Shown here: one piece after another, positions 55,796-64,000 of the stretch
Position numbering within the stretch: the first letter of the stretch is position 1
Layout: each line of letters begins with the position of its first letter
From: an uncultured Tenacibaculum sp.
Lineage (GTDB): Bacteria; Bacteroidota; Bacteroidia; Flavobacteriales; Flavobacteriaceae
Direction of reading: 5' to 3'
Length of the DNA: 64,000 bases
Assembly: GCA_947496185.1 (NCBI GenBank)
Contig: CANMCD010000013.1
Location: 62,001-126,000 of the forward strand
Made by a program: the position numbers and the translations under genes
Notes under the pieces: generated by a model
Told to the model about the DNA's origin: nothing
What the model saw: the letters and a program-made list of their open reading frames with translations, nothing else
Databases searched by the model: none

Positions 55796-57293
55796 AAAAT
55801 TACAAAATAGTTTCCAATAAACTAATTGTTAAACTAGGCGTCAGTTTTTTATTAATAATATTTATCATTGGAATTGTTTATGTATTACTCACCTTTTATT
55901 TCGTCGAAAAATTTTATAGTAAAACAACACAAGTACTCAATAACAATGTTGCTAGGCATTTGGTCGAAGAGAAGTTTAAAAATATTTCTCCATTTCTTGA
56001 AGATGGCTCTGTAAACTCCTTATTATTTGATGACATCATGCACGATATGATGGCAGTTAATAGAGCTATAGAAGTATATTTATTAAATGAATCTGGAGAA
56101 GTACTATATTCTGTGGTATTAGATAAAAACCAACATGAAAAGAAGACGAATAAAGTTGATGTCAAACCCATTAAAGAATTTTTAGGGAAAGAAGCTGATT
56201 ATATTTTAGGAGATGATCCAAGAGATCTTGGAGCTAAAAAAATATTTTCCGCAGCTCATTTTACTAAAGGAGAACATAAAGGGTATATATATATATTATT
56301 CTAGCCAGTGAAAAATATAAGGAAATTTACGACTCACTTTTGATGAGTTTTTTTATGAATTTAGGAAAGAGAAGCATGGTAATTACCATGCTTTTTGCGA
56401 TACTAATAGGTTGGTTAAGTATATGGTTTTTAACTAAAAGTTTACGAATAATTATTTATCATGTAAATAAGTTTAAAGAAGGAAACTTAAGTAGTAGGAT
56501 ACCCAATGCAGAAAAATCTGATTTATCAGAATTAGCGGTAACATATAATGCCATGGCACAAACCATATCAGATAATATTCATGAGATAGAGTCTGTTAAT
56601 AAGTTTAGAAAGGAATTATTAGCCCATGTTTCTCACGATTTAAGAACTCCTTTAACTGTGATAAGGGGATATGTAGAAACTTTGAAAATGAAAGGTGATA
56701 GTCTTGAAAAGTCTGATAGGAAAGAATTTATGGATATTATAGAGAAAAGTGCTTTTTACTTATCTGATATGGTAACAGACCTGTTTGAATATTCGAAATT
56801 GGAAACTAAAAAAATAGCTGTCAATAAAATTCCTTTTTCTATTACAGACTTAGTGATGTGTGTTAAAGAAAGATGTCATGTACTGGCGTTAGAGAAAAAT
56901 ATAAAATTAGAGGTTTCTATTGACGGAGAAATCCCGTTAGTTTATGCAGATGCGGGACTTATTGAAAGGGTTATTCAAAATATTATTGACAATGCAATGA
57001 AATTTACACCAAATGAAGGAGAAATAATTATTAATGTTTTTGAAAAACAAGATGAAGTATATATCAGGATTCAAGATAACGGTTTGGGGATTGGTAAACA
57101 AACTAAAAAAATAATCCTTAATGGAGGTAATAGAATTACCCTTTCTGGGAATAATGGGGTAGGATTAGGTTTGGCGATAGTTAAGAAAATAATGGATTTA
57201 CATGATACACAAATGGAAGTTGAAAGTAATGTAAATGAAGGTAGTACCTTTCAATTTACATTACCGACCTATAATGTTAAACTTGTTTTATAA
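55792..57293 (+). pseudogene. Sensor histidine kinase interrupted by a frameshift at a (TA)6 tract
   Basis: The gene reads in one frame from 55792 to a stop at 56304 (170 residues: N-terminal membrane segment GVSFLLIIFIIGIVYVLLTFYFV, then a periplasmic sensor domain ending HKGYIYILF) and continues in another frame to 57293. If the TA tract at 56284-56295 had five units, HKGYIYIILASEKYKEIYDSLLM would join both parts into a 499-residue kinase. The second part has TM2 (TMLFAILIGWLSIWFL), HAMP, H-box HVSHDLRTPLTVI near 285, N-box NIIDNAMKF, DNGLGIG and GVGLGLAI. The GYIYIIL.SE.Y motif right after the shift matches normal kinases, so one gene is broken. Phase variation, recent mutation or sequence error are the options. 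The 3' end overlaps ald by 6 bases. Confidence 0.88.
56284..56295 (+). repeat. (TA)6 microsatellite at the kinase frameshift
   Basis: TATATATATATA after GGG and before TTATTC. Loss of one TA unit, or gain of two, restores the kinase frame. It encodes the residues just after the sensor domain. Confidence 0.92.
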
Positions 57294-58487
57294 AAATAAT
57301 AGATTGATATCACGATAAGGTAAATCAAACCATTCAGCTACCGTTTTATTAGTGAGAATTCCGTGGTAAAAGTACATACCGTTTCGTAAGCTCTTATCAA
57401 AACGTACTGCATTTTCAAACCCACCTTCTTCAGCGATTTCTAATAGGTAAGGCGTAAATATATTACTAATAGAAAAGGACGCAGTTCGAGCATATCTTGA
57501 AGGGATGTTAGGTACACAATAGTGAATAACTCCTTTATGTGTAAACGTAGGATTACTGTGAGTAGTTACTTTAGAAGTTTCAAAGCAACCTCCTCGATCA
57601 ATACTTACATCAACAATTACAGCACCGTCTTTCATTTGTTCGATCATACCTTTGGTAACGACAATTGGTGAACGATCTTCTCCTCTTAAAGCACCAATGG
57701 CAACATCACACCTTCGCAGAGCTTTGGCGAGTGTTTTGGGTTGTATGGTTGATGTATAAATAGGCATACGAACCGCATTTTGCAACTTTCTAAGTCGTGT
57801 AATTGAATTGTCAAATACTTTTACTCTGTTTCCAATTCCTATAGCTGATTTTACAGCAAATTCACCTACAGTTCCAGCACCGATAATTACAATGTCACTA
57901 GGAGGAACACCTCCAATGTTTCCTAATAATAAACCATTACCACCATTAGAAGTGGTTAATAATTCTGCAGCGATGTGCATAGAAGCAATTCCTGCAATTT
58001 CACTTAAAGATTTGACAATAGGATAGACACCATGATCGTCTTTTATGTAATCGAAAGCAATAGCTGTTATTCTTTTTTTTGCTAAGGCTTCAAAATATTT
58101 TTTGTCTTGTGTTTTAAGCTGCAATGCAGATATTAATACTGCTTGGGGAGTGAGCATTTTAATTTCTTTCAGAGAAGGTGGCTCTACTTTTAGCACTACA
58201 TTGCAAGAAAAAACCTCTTTAATGTCGTATGATATTTTCGCTCCTGCTTCTGAATATTCTTTATCACTATAATTAGCACCTTCCCCTGCGCCCGTTTCGA
58301 TAACAATTCTATGGCCATGAGCTACTAATGCAGAAACCGCATCAGGAGTCAAACTGATTCTCTTTTCTTCGAAATGAGTCTCTTTTGGTATGCCAATGAA
58401 TAACTCTCCTTTTTGCTTTTTAATTTCTAGCATTTCAGGCTGAGGCATTAATTGTTCTTTCGTAAAAGGAGATGATATAGAGCTCAT
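57288..58487 (-). CDS. ald: Alanine dehydrogenase
   Basis: 399 residues. N-terminal AlaDH/PNT domain begins with IGIPKETHFEEKRISLTPDAV near residue 32 (catalytic Lys/His region), VVLKVEPP near 100, and IPKxxx-type contacts. NAD domain near 190-210: DIVIIGAGTVGEFAVKSA, VKVFDNS, then DRGGCFETSKVTTHSNPTFTHKG and HYCVPNIPSRYARTASFSISN near 330. NAD-linked interconversion of alanine and pyruvate. It is the third gene of a porX-tsaE-ald cluster that I recall as common in Flavobacteriia; tsaE lies 8 bases upstream. Confidence 0.92.
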   Translation of the reverse strand: MSSISSPFTKEQLMPQPEMLEIKKQKGELFIGIPKETHFEEKRISLTPDAVSALVAHGHRIVIETGAGEGANYSDKEYSEAGAKISYDIKEVFSCNVVLKVEPPSLKEIKMLTPQAVLISALQLKTQDKKYFEALAKKRITAIAFDYIKDDHGVYPIVKSLSEIAGIASMHIAAELLTTSNGGNGLLLGNIGGVPPSDIVIIGAGTVGEFAVKSAIGIGNRVKVFDNSITRLRKLQNAVRMPIYTSTIQPKTLAKALRRCDVAIGALRGEDRSPIVVTKGMIEQMKDGAVIVDVSIDRGGCFETSKVTTHSNPTFTHKGVIHYCVPNIPSRYARTASFSISNIFTPYLLEIAEEGGFENAVRFDKSLRNGMYFYHGILTNKTVAEWFDLPYRDINLLFL

Positions 58488-58495
58488 TGGTTTTG

Positions 58496-58912
58496 TTAGT
58501 TTGTTTTTAATTGAATATTTCGTTTTCCATCCTCCGTTAAGGATATAGTTATAGCTACTGCGTCTAAAGGTAGTAAATTTTTAACATTTTCGGGCCATTC
58601 TATAAAGCACCATTGATTATTATATAAATAATCTTCAAACCCTATATCGTAAGCTTCATTCTCATGTTTAATTCTATAAAAGTCAAAATGGTATATTGAC
58701 ATTGTATCTTTTTCTGTGCGGTATTCATTGACCAATGAAAATGTAGGAGAACTTACAGTGTCTACTACTGTTAGTTCCTTACACAACTGTTTAATTAGTG
58801 TTGTTTTTCCTACACCCATTTCTCCATAAAACAACAGTACCTTTGAAGTAACATTGTTTAGAATTTCCTTAGCGATATAAGGTAATTCTTCTAATGCGTA
58901 ATTTTTATCCAT
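58496..58912 (-). CDS. tsaE: tRNA threonylcarbamoyladenosine biosynthesis ATPase TsaE
   Basis: 138 residues from the ATG at 58912; a TTG at 58921 overlaps a -7-like TATTTTTG and is rejected. P-loop GEMGVGKTTLIKQL near residue 31, SSPTFSLVNEYRT near 55 (Walker-like switch), HFDFYRI near 75 and CFIEWPENV near 104, all TsaE signatures. It is part of the TsaB-D-E complex making t6A on ANN-decoding tRNAs. Possibly leaderless. Confidence 0.94.
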   Translation of the reverse strand: MDKNYALEELPYIAKEILNNVTSKVLLFYGEMGVGKTTLIKQLCKELTVVDTVSSPTFSLVNEYRTEKDTMSIYHFDFYRIKHENEAYDIGFEDYLYNNQWCFIEWPENVKNLLPLDAVAITISLTEDGKRNIQLKTN

Positions 58913-59000
58913 AAACAGCAAAAATAAACAAGTTTTGTAGTTTTTTGTTCTAGGGGCATGAATTTAATATCACGTCCTTCCCATGAGTAATATCGCGATA

Positions 59001-60548
59001 CTATTTAGGGTTATAAACGACACAAGGAATCACCATTTCTTCCAAAGAAATACCCCCATGTTGATAGGTGTTTCTATAGTATTTTACAAAATGATTATAG
59101 TTGTTTGGATAGGCAAAAAACAAGTCTTCTTTAGCAAAAATAAAAGGGCTGTTGATGGAAACAGCAGGTAAAAAAATGTCTTTTGGATTTTTAATAGCAT
59201 AGACATCTTTGTCCTCATAACTGATATTTCTTCCTGTTTTATAACGCAAATTAGAACTTATATTTTTATTACCAATAACTTTTGAAGGCGTTTTACAATT
59301 TATGGTGCCATGGTCGGTAGTAATAATCAACCGTTGTCCAAGTTTTTGGGCTTTTTTAATCATATCATATAATGGAGAGTTTTTAAACCAACTCACTGTT
59401 ATTGATCGATAGGCCTTATCGTTGCCAACAAGTTCTTTTATAACTTCCATTTCAGTTTTGGCATGAGATAGCATATCTACAAAATTATAAACAACAACTG
59501 TAAGATCATTTTGCTTAGTACTGTTATAGTTTTCAGCCAGATCTTTTCCATTTTTTAAAGAAATAATTTTATGATATTCATGTTTTATGTCTAATCTTAG
59601 ACGTTTTATCTGTGCTGATAACAATTCGGCTTCAAACATGTTTTTACCTCCTTCATCAGTATCGTTTTTCCAATATTCAGGATGCATTCTTTCAATTTCA
59701 GAAGGCATTAAACCTGCAAAAATTGCATTTCTAGCATACTGTGTAGCAGTAGGTAAAATACTAAAATATGAATGTTCTTCTTCTTTTTTGTAATTGGTAT
59801 TAATAAGAGGTTCAAGTACTTTAAACTGATCGTACCTAAGATTATCTATAACCACCCATAAAGTTCCTTTTTCAGTATTTAAATTAGGAATGATAATGTC
59901 TTTAAATAAGGTGTGAGAAAATATTGGTTTACTATCATCAGTGAGTAAATCTTGATATTCTTTTTTGATAAATTTAAAAAATTGCGTGTTAGCTTCGTTT
60001 TTTTGAGATTCTAAAATTTCGAGCATTCCAGAATCGTTAATATGTTCTAGCTCTAGCTCCCAGTGAACTAGTTTTTTATATAATTCAACCCATTCTTCGT
60101 GGTTATTAACCATGGTCAGATCCAGAGAAATTTTTCTAAATTCTTGTTGATAACTCGAGGTAGTTTTCTCTGAGATTAAACGAGAGTTTTCTAGATTCTT
60201 TTTAAGACTGAGTAAGATTTGATTTGGGTTGACTGGTTTTATTAGATAATCGGCTATTTTTGAACCAATAGCTTCTTCCATGATATACTCTTCTTCACTT
60301 TTTGTAATCATTACTATGGGTAAATTGGCATTTACCTGCTTGATGGCTTGTAATGTTTCTAAGCCTGTTAAGCCAGGCATGTTTTCATCTAAAAAAACAA
60401 TATCAAAACTTTCATCTTTTACAAGGTCTATAGCATCCGTACCATTTGTACAAGGAGTAACATGGTAATTCTTTTGTTCTAAAAACAAAATATGTGGTTT
60501 TAATAAGTCTATTTCATCATCCACCCATAGTATATCGATCTTTCGCAT
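59001..60548 (-). CDS. porX: PorX, PglZ-domain response regulator of type IX secretion
   Basis: 515 residues. Receiver domain 1-120: WVDDEID near residue 8, IVFLDENMPGLTG near 50 with the phosphoacceptor Asp, IVMITKSEEEY and YLIKPVNPNQI with the Lys. Helical middle 125-200. PglZ/alkaline-phosphatase-like domain from about 215: LWVVIDNLRYDQ (metal Asp) near 228, PTATQYARNAIFAG (Thr nucleophile region) near 262, ITTDHGTINCKTP near 410, YQHGGISLEEM near 500. PorX is the regulator that, with a PorY kinase, controls T9SS genes. Head of a porX-tsaE-ald cluster on the minus strand. Confidence 0.95.
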   Translation of the reverse strand: MRKIDILWVDDEIDLLKPHILFLEQKNYHVTPCTNGTDAIDLVKDESFDIVFLDENMPGLTGLETLQAIKQVNANLPIVMITKSEEEYIMEEAIGSKIADYLIKPVNPNQILLSLKKNLENSRLISEKTTSSYQQEFRKISLDLTMVNNHEEWVELYKKLVHWELELEHINDSGMLEILESQKNEANTQFFKFIKKEYQDLLTDDSKPIFSHTLFKDIIIPNLNTEKGTLWVVIDNLRYDQFKVLEPLINTNYKKEEEHSYFSILPTATQYARNAIFAGLMPSEIERMHPEYWKNDTDEGGKNMFEAELLSAQIKRLRLDIKHEYHKIISLKNGKDLAENYNSTKQNDLTVVVYNFVDMLSHAKTEMEVIKELVGNDKAYRSITVSWFKNSPLYDMIKKAQKLGQRLIITTDHGTINCKTPSKVIGNKNISSNLRYKTGRNISYEDKDVYAIKNPKDIFLPAVSINSPFIFAKEDLFFAYPNNYNHFVKYYRNTYQHGGISLEEMVIPCVVYNPK

Positions 60549-60801
60549 TTTTTACAGTATTTAATACAATAAACGTTTAAAAACAGTTTTGTTGTCTATT
60601 GAATGCTAAAAATACATTAATATTACCATTTGTATTTTAAAAATATTCTAAAAGAGAAAAAATAAGCTTTTTGACTTAAGTATGAAGACAAAAGAGGTTC
60701 TTATCATAGATTTTTTTAAACTTGTATGATACAAAATAGGAAACTAATTTGTTTTTGTAGATAAAAAGCAATTTTTTTGTTAAAAACTGGAGCAATATTT
60801 T

Positions 60802-62031
60802 ATGTTGAATAACCAACAAACAAATAAATTAAAAATATTAAATGATCCTGTTTATGGATTTATTTCAATACCTGATACGTTAATTTTTGATATAATTGAA
60901 CACCGTTATTTTCAAAGGTTGCGGAGAGTGACTCAAATGGGATTGTCGAATTTGGTTTACCCAGGGGCTAATCATACAAGATTTCATCACGCATTGGGCT
61001 GTATGCATTTGATGCAAAAAACAATTGAAATTTTACGATCTAAAAATGTTACAATTTCAGAAGAAGAAAAAAATGGGGTAATCATAGCAATTTTACTACA
61101 TGATATTGGTCATGGAGCTTTCTCTCATGCATTGGAACATAGTATTGTTAATGGAATTTCTCATGAAGAAATATCTTTAAAGTTTATGAAAGCTCTCAAT
61201 GAAGAGTTTGGAGGGAAGTTGAAAGTAGCTATTGAAATATTCGAAGGGAAATATCCTAGAAAATTTTTACATCAATTAATATCAAGTCAGTTAGATATTG
61301 ATCGATTGGATTATTTAAAGAGAGATAGCTTTTATACAGGGGTAGCTGAAGGGAATATATCTTCTGATAGATTAATTGCCATGATGAACGTTGTAAATGA
61401 TGAATTGGTAATTGAAGAGAAGGGGATTTACTCTGTAGAAAAATTTATTATTGCCAGAAGGTTGATGTATTGGCAAGTTTACCTTCACAAAACAGGTTTG
61501 GTAGCTGAGAATATATTGGTAAACCTGTTAAAGAGGGCTAAAGAATTAGCTTCAAGCAATGTAGCACTTTTCGCCAGTCATTCCCTAAAGTTTTTTCTTT
61601 ACAATAATATATGTAAAGAAAACTTTTCAAAAGAAGTATTAGAAACTTTTTCAAAACTAGATGATTATGATGTGTTATCGGCAATAAAAGAATGGACAAT
61701 GCACGATGATTATATCTTATCTAGTTTAGCAAAAATGATTATTCATAGAAATTTGTTGCGAATAGAGCTACAAGATATTCCTTTTAATAAGGATTATGTA
61801 AAAGAAGTTACTGAGAAAATACAACAGGATAAAGGCTTATCAGTTGAAGAATTGCAATACTTTGTTTTTTCTGGTACCATAGTAAATCAGGCATATAATT
61901 CAAAAAAACCTATTATTATTCAAACCAAGAAAAGAGAATTAAAAGATATTGCTAAGGCTTCTGATCAATTAAATGTACAAGTGCTAACAAATCCTGTGAT
62001 AAAATATTATTTGTGTTATCCAAAATCTTAA
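60802..62031 (+). CDS. HD-domain phosphohydrolase (dNTPase-like)
   Basis: 409 residues. LKILNDPVYGFISIPD at the start, then RLRRVTQMGLSNLVYPGANHTRFHHALGCMHLM near 38-72 and LLHDIGHGAFSHALEHS near 97-113, with the HD pair and its histidines; SSQLDIDRLDYLKRDSFYTGVAEG near 158 supplies the last metal Asp. The pattern is that of SAMHD1/dGTPase-like enzymes in Bacteroidota. No regulatory domain. Divergent from porX and upstream of lpxD by 73 bases. Confidence 0.9.
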   Translation: MLNNQQTNKLKILNDPVYGFISIPDTLIFDIIEHRYFQRLRRVTQMGLSNLVYPGANHTRFHHALGCMHLMQKTIEILRSKNVTISEEEKNGVIIAILLHDIGHGAFSHALEHSIVNGISHEEISLKFMKALNEEFGGKLKVAIEIFEGKYPRKFLHQLISSQLDIDRLDYLKRDSFYTGVAEGNISSDRLIAMMNVVNDELVIEEKGIYSVEKFIIARRLMYWQVYLHKTGLVAENILVNLLKRAKELASSNVALFASHSLKFFLYNNICKENFSKEVLETFSKLDDYDVLSAIKEWTMHDDYILSSLAKMIIHRNLLRIELQDIPFNKDYVKEVTEKIQQDKGLSVEELQYFVFSGTIVNQAYNSKKPIIIQTKKRELKDIAKASDQLNVQVLTNPVIKYYLCYPKS

Positions 62032-62068
62032 TAGTTAGTTTGGTATAAAAACACCTACACATAAAAAG

Positions 62069-62098
62069 AAGTAATTAAACAAAAAATAATTACTTTTG
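62069..62098 (+). promoter_or_regulatory. Inverted repeat ending in the lpxD -7 element
   Basis: AAGTAATTA (62069-62077) pairs with TAATTACTT (62087-62095) over a 9-nt loop and continues as TTG, so that TACTTTTG (62091-62098) is both the hairpin tail and a -7 element. The lpxD ATG is at 62105, six bases later. Confidence 0.55.
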
Positions 62099-62104
62099 CT
62101 CTCA

Positions 62105-63133
62105 ATGAAATTCAAAGCGAAACAAATAGCAGAAATTCTAGAAGGAGAGATTGTTGGTAACCCAGAAGTTGAGGTTTTTAAACTTTCTAAGATAGAGGAA
62201 GGTGAACTAGGTTCACTAACCTTTTTGTCTAATCCTAAGTATCAGCCATATTTATATAAAACTAAGGCATCAATAACCATTGTAAATAAAAGCTTTATTC
62301 CGGAAAAGGAAGTAACTACTACCATGATAAAGGTAGAAGACGCTTATAAGTCTTTTTCTCAATTATTAGAGTTTTATAACCAAGTAAAAAATAATAAAAC
62401 AGGAAGAGAAGAACCTAGTTTTATAGCTTCATCTGCGACAATTGGAGAAGGAGAGTATATTGGTGCTTTCTCTTATATAGGCGAAAATGTTATTATTGGA
62501 GAAAATGTAAAAATTTATCCAAATACTTATATTGGCGATAATGTTGTAATCGGTGACAATTCCATAATATTTTCAGGAGTAAAGATTTATTCTGAAACGC
62601 AAATAGGAAGTCATTGTAAGATTCATTCGGGATGTATCATTGGCTCTGATGGTTTTGGATTTGTTCCAGATGATAAAGGGGTCTATAAAGCGGTGCCTCA
62701 AACAGGGAATGTGATCATTGAGGATCATGTCGATATAGGTTCAAATTCTACTATTGATCGAGCTACACTTGGATCAACTATTATAAGAGAAGGTGTAAAG
62801 TTGGATAATCAAATTCAAATAGCTCATAACGTAGAGATAGGGAAACATACAGTTATTGCTTCACAAACAGGTATTGCAGGTTCAACCAAAATAGGAGAAC
62901 ACTGTATGATAGGAGGTCAAGTTGGAATTGTAGGGCATATTACTATTGGGAATCAAGTAAAAATTCAGGCACAGTCAGGTATAGGAAGAAGTTTGAAAGA
63001 TGGTGACGTGGTACAAGGGACACCTGCTTTTAACTATTCAGATTATAACAAATCGTACGTACATTTTAAAAACTTACCAAATATTACAACCAAAATTCAT
63101 CAAATTGAAAAGAAGTTGAATACTCAAAAATAA
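62105..63133 (+). CDS. lpxD: UDP-3-O-(3-hydroxyacyl)glucosamine N-acyltransferase
   Basis: 342 residues from the ATG at 62105 (MKFKAKQIAEILEGEIVGN); a TTG at 62096 lies in the -7 element and is rejected. N-terminal uridine-binding domain to about residue 105 (LTFLSNPKYQPYLY), then a left-handed beta-helix of hexapeptide repeats (IGENVIIGENVKIYPNTYIG), GSDGFGFVPDDKG near 184, the catalytic His in QIAHNVEIG near 237, GIAGSTKIG and a C-terminal helix. Adds the N-linked acyl chain in lipid A synthesis. Four bases before lpxC/fabZ, same operon. Confidence 0.95.
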   Translation: MKFKAKQIAEILEGEIVGNPEVEVFKLSKIEEGELGSLTFLSNPKYQPYLYKTKASITIVNKSFIPEKEVTTTMIKVEDAYKSFSQLLEFYNQVKNNKTGREEPSFIASSATIGEGEYIGAFSYIGENVIIGENVKIYPNTYIGDNVVIGDNSIIFSGVKIYSETQIGSHCKIHSGCIIGSDGFGFVPDDKGVYKAVPQTGNVIIEDHVDIGSNSTIDRATLGSTIIREGVKLDNQIQIAHNVEIGKHTVIASQTGIAGSTKIGEHCMIGGQVGIVGHITIGNQVKIQAQSGIGRSLKDGDVVQGTPAFNYSDYNKSYVHFKNLPNITTKIHQIEKKLNTQK

Positions 63134-63137
63134 AAAA

Positions 63138-64000
63138 ATGGGTAAAAAACAGATAACCATAAAAAACGAAGTAACATTATCAGGTGTAGGATTACATACT
63201 GGAAATGATGTAACTATGACTTTTAAACCAGCCCCTGTGAATAATGGGTTTTCTTTTATTCGTGTAGACTTAGAAGGAACTCCCACTATTGAAGCAAGAG
63301 CTGAATACGTTACCAATACACAAAGAGGAACCAATCTTGAAAAAAATGGAGTTCAAATTCAAACTTCTGAACACGTGTTAGCTGCGGCAGTTGGTTTGGG
63401 TATTGATAATTTAATAATAGAAATAAACTCTTCTGAACCACCAATTATGGATGGGTCTTCAAAGTTTTTTGTTGAAGCTTTAGAGCAAGCTCAAATAACC
63501 GAACAAGATGCAGAAGTAAAAGAATATGTAGTAAAAGAAATAATTACCTACAAAGATGAAAGTACGGGTAGTGAAATTATTTTAATGCCTGCAAATGAGT
63601 ATCAAGTAACTACCATGGTTGATTTTGGTACAAAAATCTTAGGTACACAAAATGCTACACTTGATAAAATATCAGATTTTAAAGAAGAAATCTCGGCAGC
63701 AAGAACTTTTAGTTTTTTACATGAGATAGAAATGCTATTAGAAAATGACCTTATTAAAGGAGGTGATTTAAATAATGCTATAGTATACGTTGATAAGGAG
63801 TTATCAGAAGGAACTATGGTGAAATTACAAAAGGCATTTAAAAAAGAAAATATAGCCGTTAAGCCTAATGGTATTCTAGATAATTTAAATTTGCGTTGGG
63901 CCAATGAGGCTGCACGTCATAAATTATTAGATGTTATTGGTGATTTAGCACTTGTAGGAACAAAAATCAGAGGAAAAGTTATCGCAAATAAGCCAGGACA
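63138..64000 (+). CDS. lpxC: LpxC (UDP-3-O-acyl-GlcNAc deacetylase), 3' partial, probably LpxC/FabZ fusion
   Basis: 287 codons are visible and the frame is open at the end of the window. GKKQITIKNEVTLSGVGLHTGNDVTM is the LpxC start; zinc His in TSEHVLAAAVGLGIDN near 75-90; NSSEPPIMDGSS near 98; SAARTFSFLHEIEML near 190; LRWANEAARHKLLDVIGDLALVG near 255-275 with the second zinc His. In Bacteroidota the gene usually continues into FabZ; that half is outside the window. It deacetylates UDP-acyl-GlcNAc, the committed lipid A step. Confidence 0.94.
   Translation, partial: MGKKQITIKNEVTLSGVGLHTGNDVTMTFKPAPVNNGFSFIRVDLEGTPTIEARAEYVTNTQRGTNLEKNGVQIQTSEHVLAAAVGLGIDNLIIEINSSEPPIMDGSSKFFVEALEQAQITEQDAEVKEYVVKEIITYKDESTGSEIILMPANEYQVTTMVDFGTKILGTQNATLDKISDFKEEISAARTFSFLHEIEMLLENDLIKGGDLNNAIVYVDKELSEGTMVKLQKAFKKENIAVKPNGILDNLNLRWANEAARHKLLDVIGDLALVGTKIRGKVIANKPG

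Noticed and set aside
56284-56304. Programmed -1 ribosomal frameshifting in the kinase gene
   Set aside because: No X-XXY-YYZ slippery heptamer and no downstream stem; a TA-tract length change explains the shift more simply.
56340-57293. Second kinase part as an independent gene starting at TTG 56340
   Set aside because: Homology runs continuously upstream of it in the same frame (IILASEKYKEIYDSLL), so it is the remainder of one kinase, though residual translation from 56343 cannot be excluded.

Overview
The window is AT-rich chromosomal DNA from a member of the Bacteroidota, most likely a marine Flavobacteriaceae (Tenacibaculum/Polaribacter-like; genus inferred from gene content only). The signs are an Oar-like TonB-dependent receptor, type IX secretion (T9SS) parts (PorX, a PorV/PorQ-family protein, a type A sorting tail), bacillithiol synthesis (BshA), DUF4856/imelysin/HTTM/TonB-receptor iron genes, DUF3810 and DUF4105 proteins, few Shine-Dalgarno sites, and TAnnTTTG -7 promoter elements. 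I see no tRNA, rRNA, CRISPR, insertion sequence or prophage. Gene density is high and strands alternate often.

Layout. 1-2477: 3' part of a TonB-dependent receptor. 2687-8738 (minus): T9SS-secreted M19-like dipeptidase, PepT, a lipoprotein, a DUF3810 protein. 8869-13916 (plus): DnaB, an 'asparagine synthetase B'-type protein, the N-terminal half of transketolase, BshA. 14502-20923: AroB (minus), proline dehydrogenase, BipA, a lipoprotein, an ABC-F ATPase (minus). 21087-24397: thioredoxin-fold lipoprotein and a DEAD-box helicase. 25198-31517: iron operon (DUF4856, imelysin, HTTM, TonB receptor). 31595-33529: membrane protein and M57 metalloprotease. 33720-37127: Fe(III) ABC importer. 37305-44005: GuaB, AroQ, DUF4105 and PorV/Q-like (minus), a repeat-containing tail-fibre-like protein, PssA. 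44121-49760: LptB, TatC, KdsD (minus), RecQ and a YdeI/DUF1801 protein (plus). 49907-54896 (minus): DUF4258 protein, then a four-gene operon of a lone NRPS-like adenylation enzyme, a membrane ferredoxin-reductase-like flavoprotein, an enoyl-CoA hydratase and a barrel-like protein. 55079-57293: divergent OmpR-type two-component system. 57288-60548 (minus): Ald, TsaE, PorX. 60802-64000: HD phosphohydrolase, LpxD, start of LpxC/FabZ.

The most interesting part is 50431-57293. An operon of unknown product faces a response regulator/histidine kinase pair across a short gap holding four ATCA(C) half-sites exactly 11 bp apart, the geometry expected for an OmpR-family regulator. The kinase gene is out of frame at a (TA)6 tract; five units would restore one 499-residue kinase. 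This suggests a two-component switch that can be turned on and off by repeat slippage and may govern a small-molecule or lipid-modifying pathway. That function is inference.

A second theme is that several intergenic inverted repeats abut or include the -7 promoter element of the next gene (11704-11742, 16857-16930, 26424-26468, 62069-62098), and one near-perfect 19-bp hairpin includes a start codon (31551-31599). Two iron systems (25198-31517 and 33720-37127) lie within 12 kb of each other.
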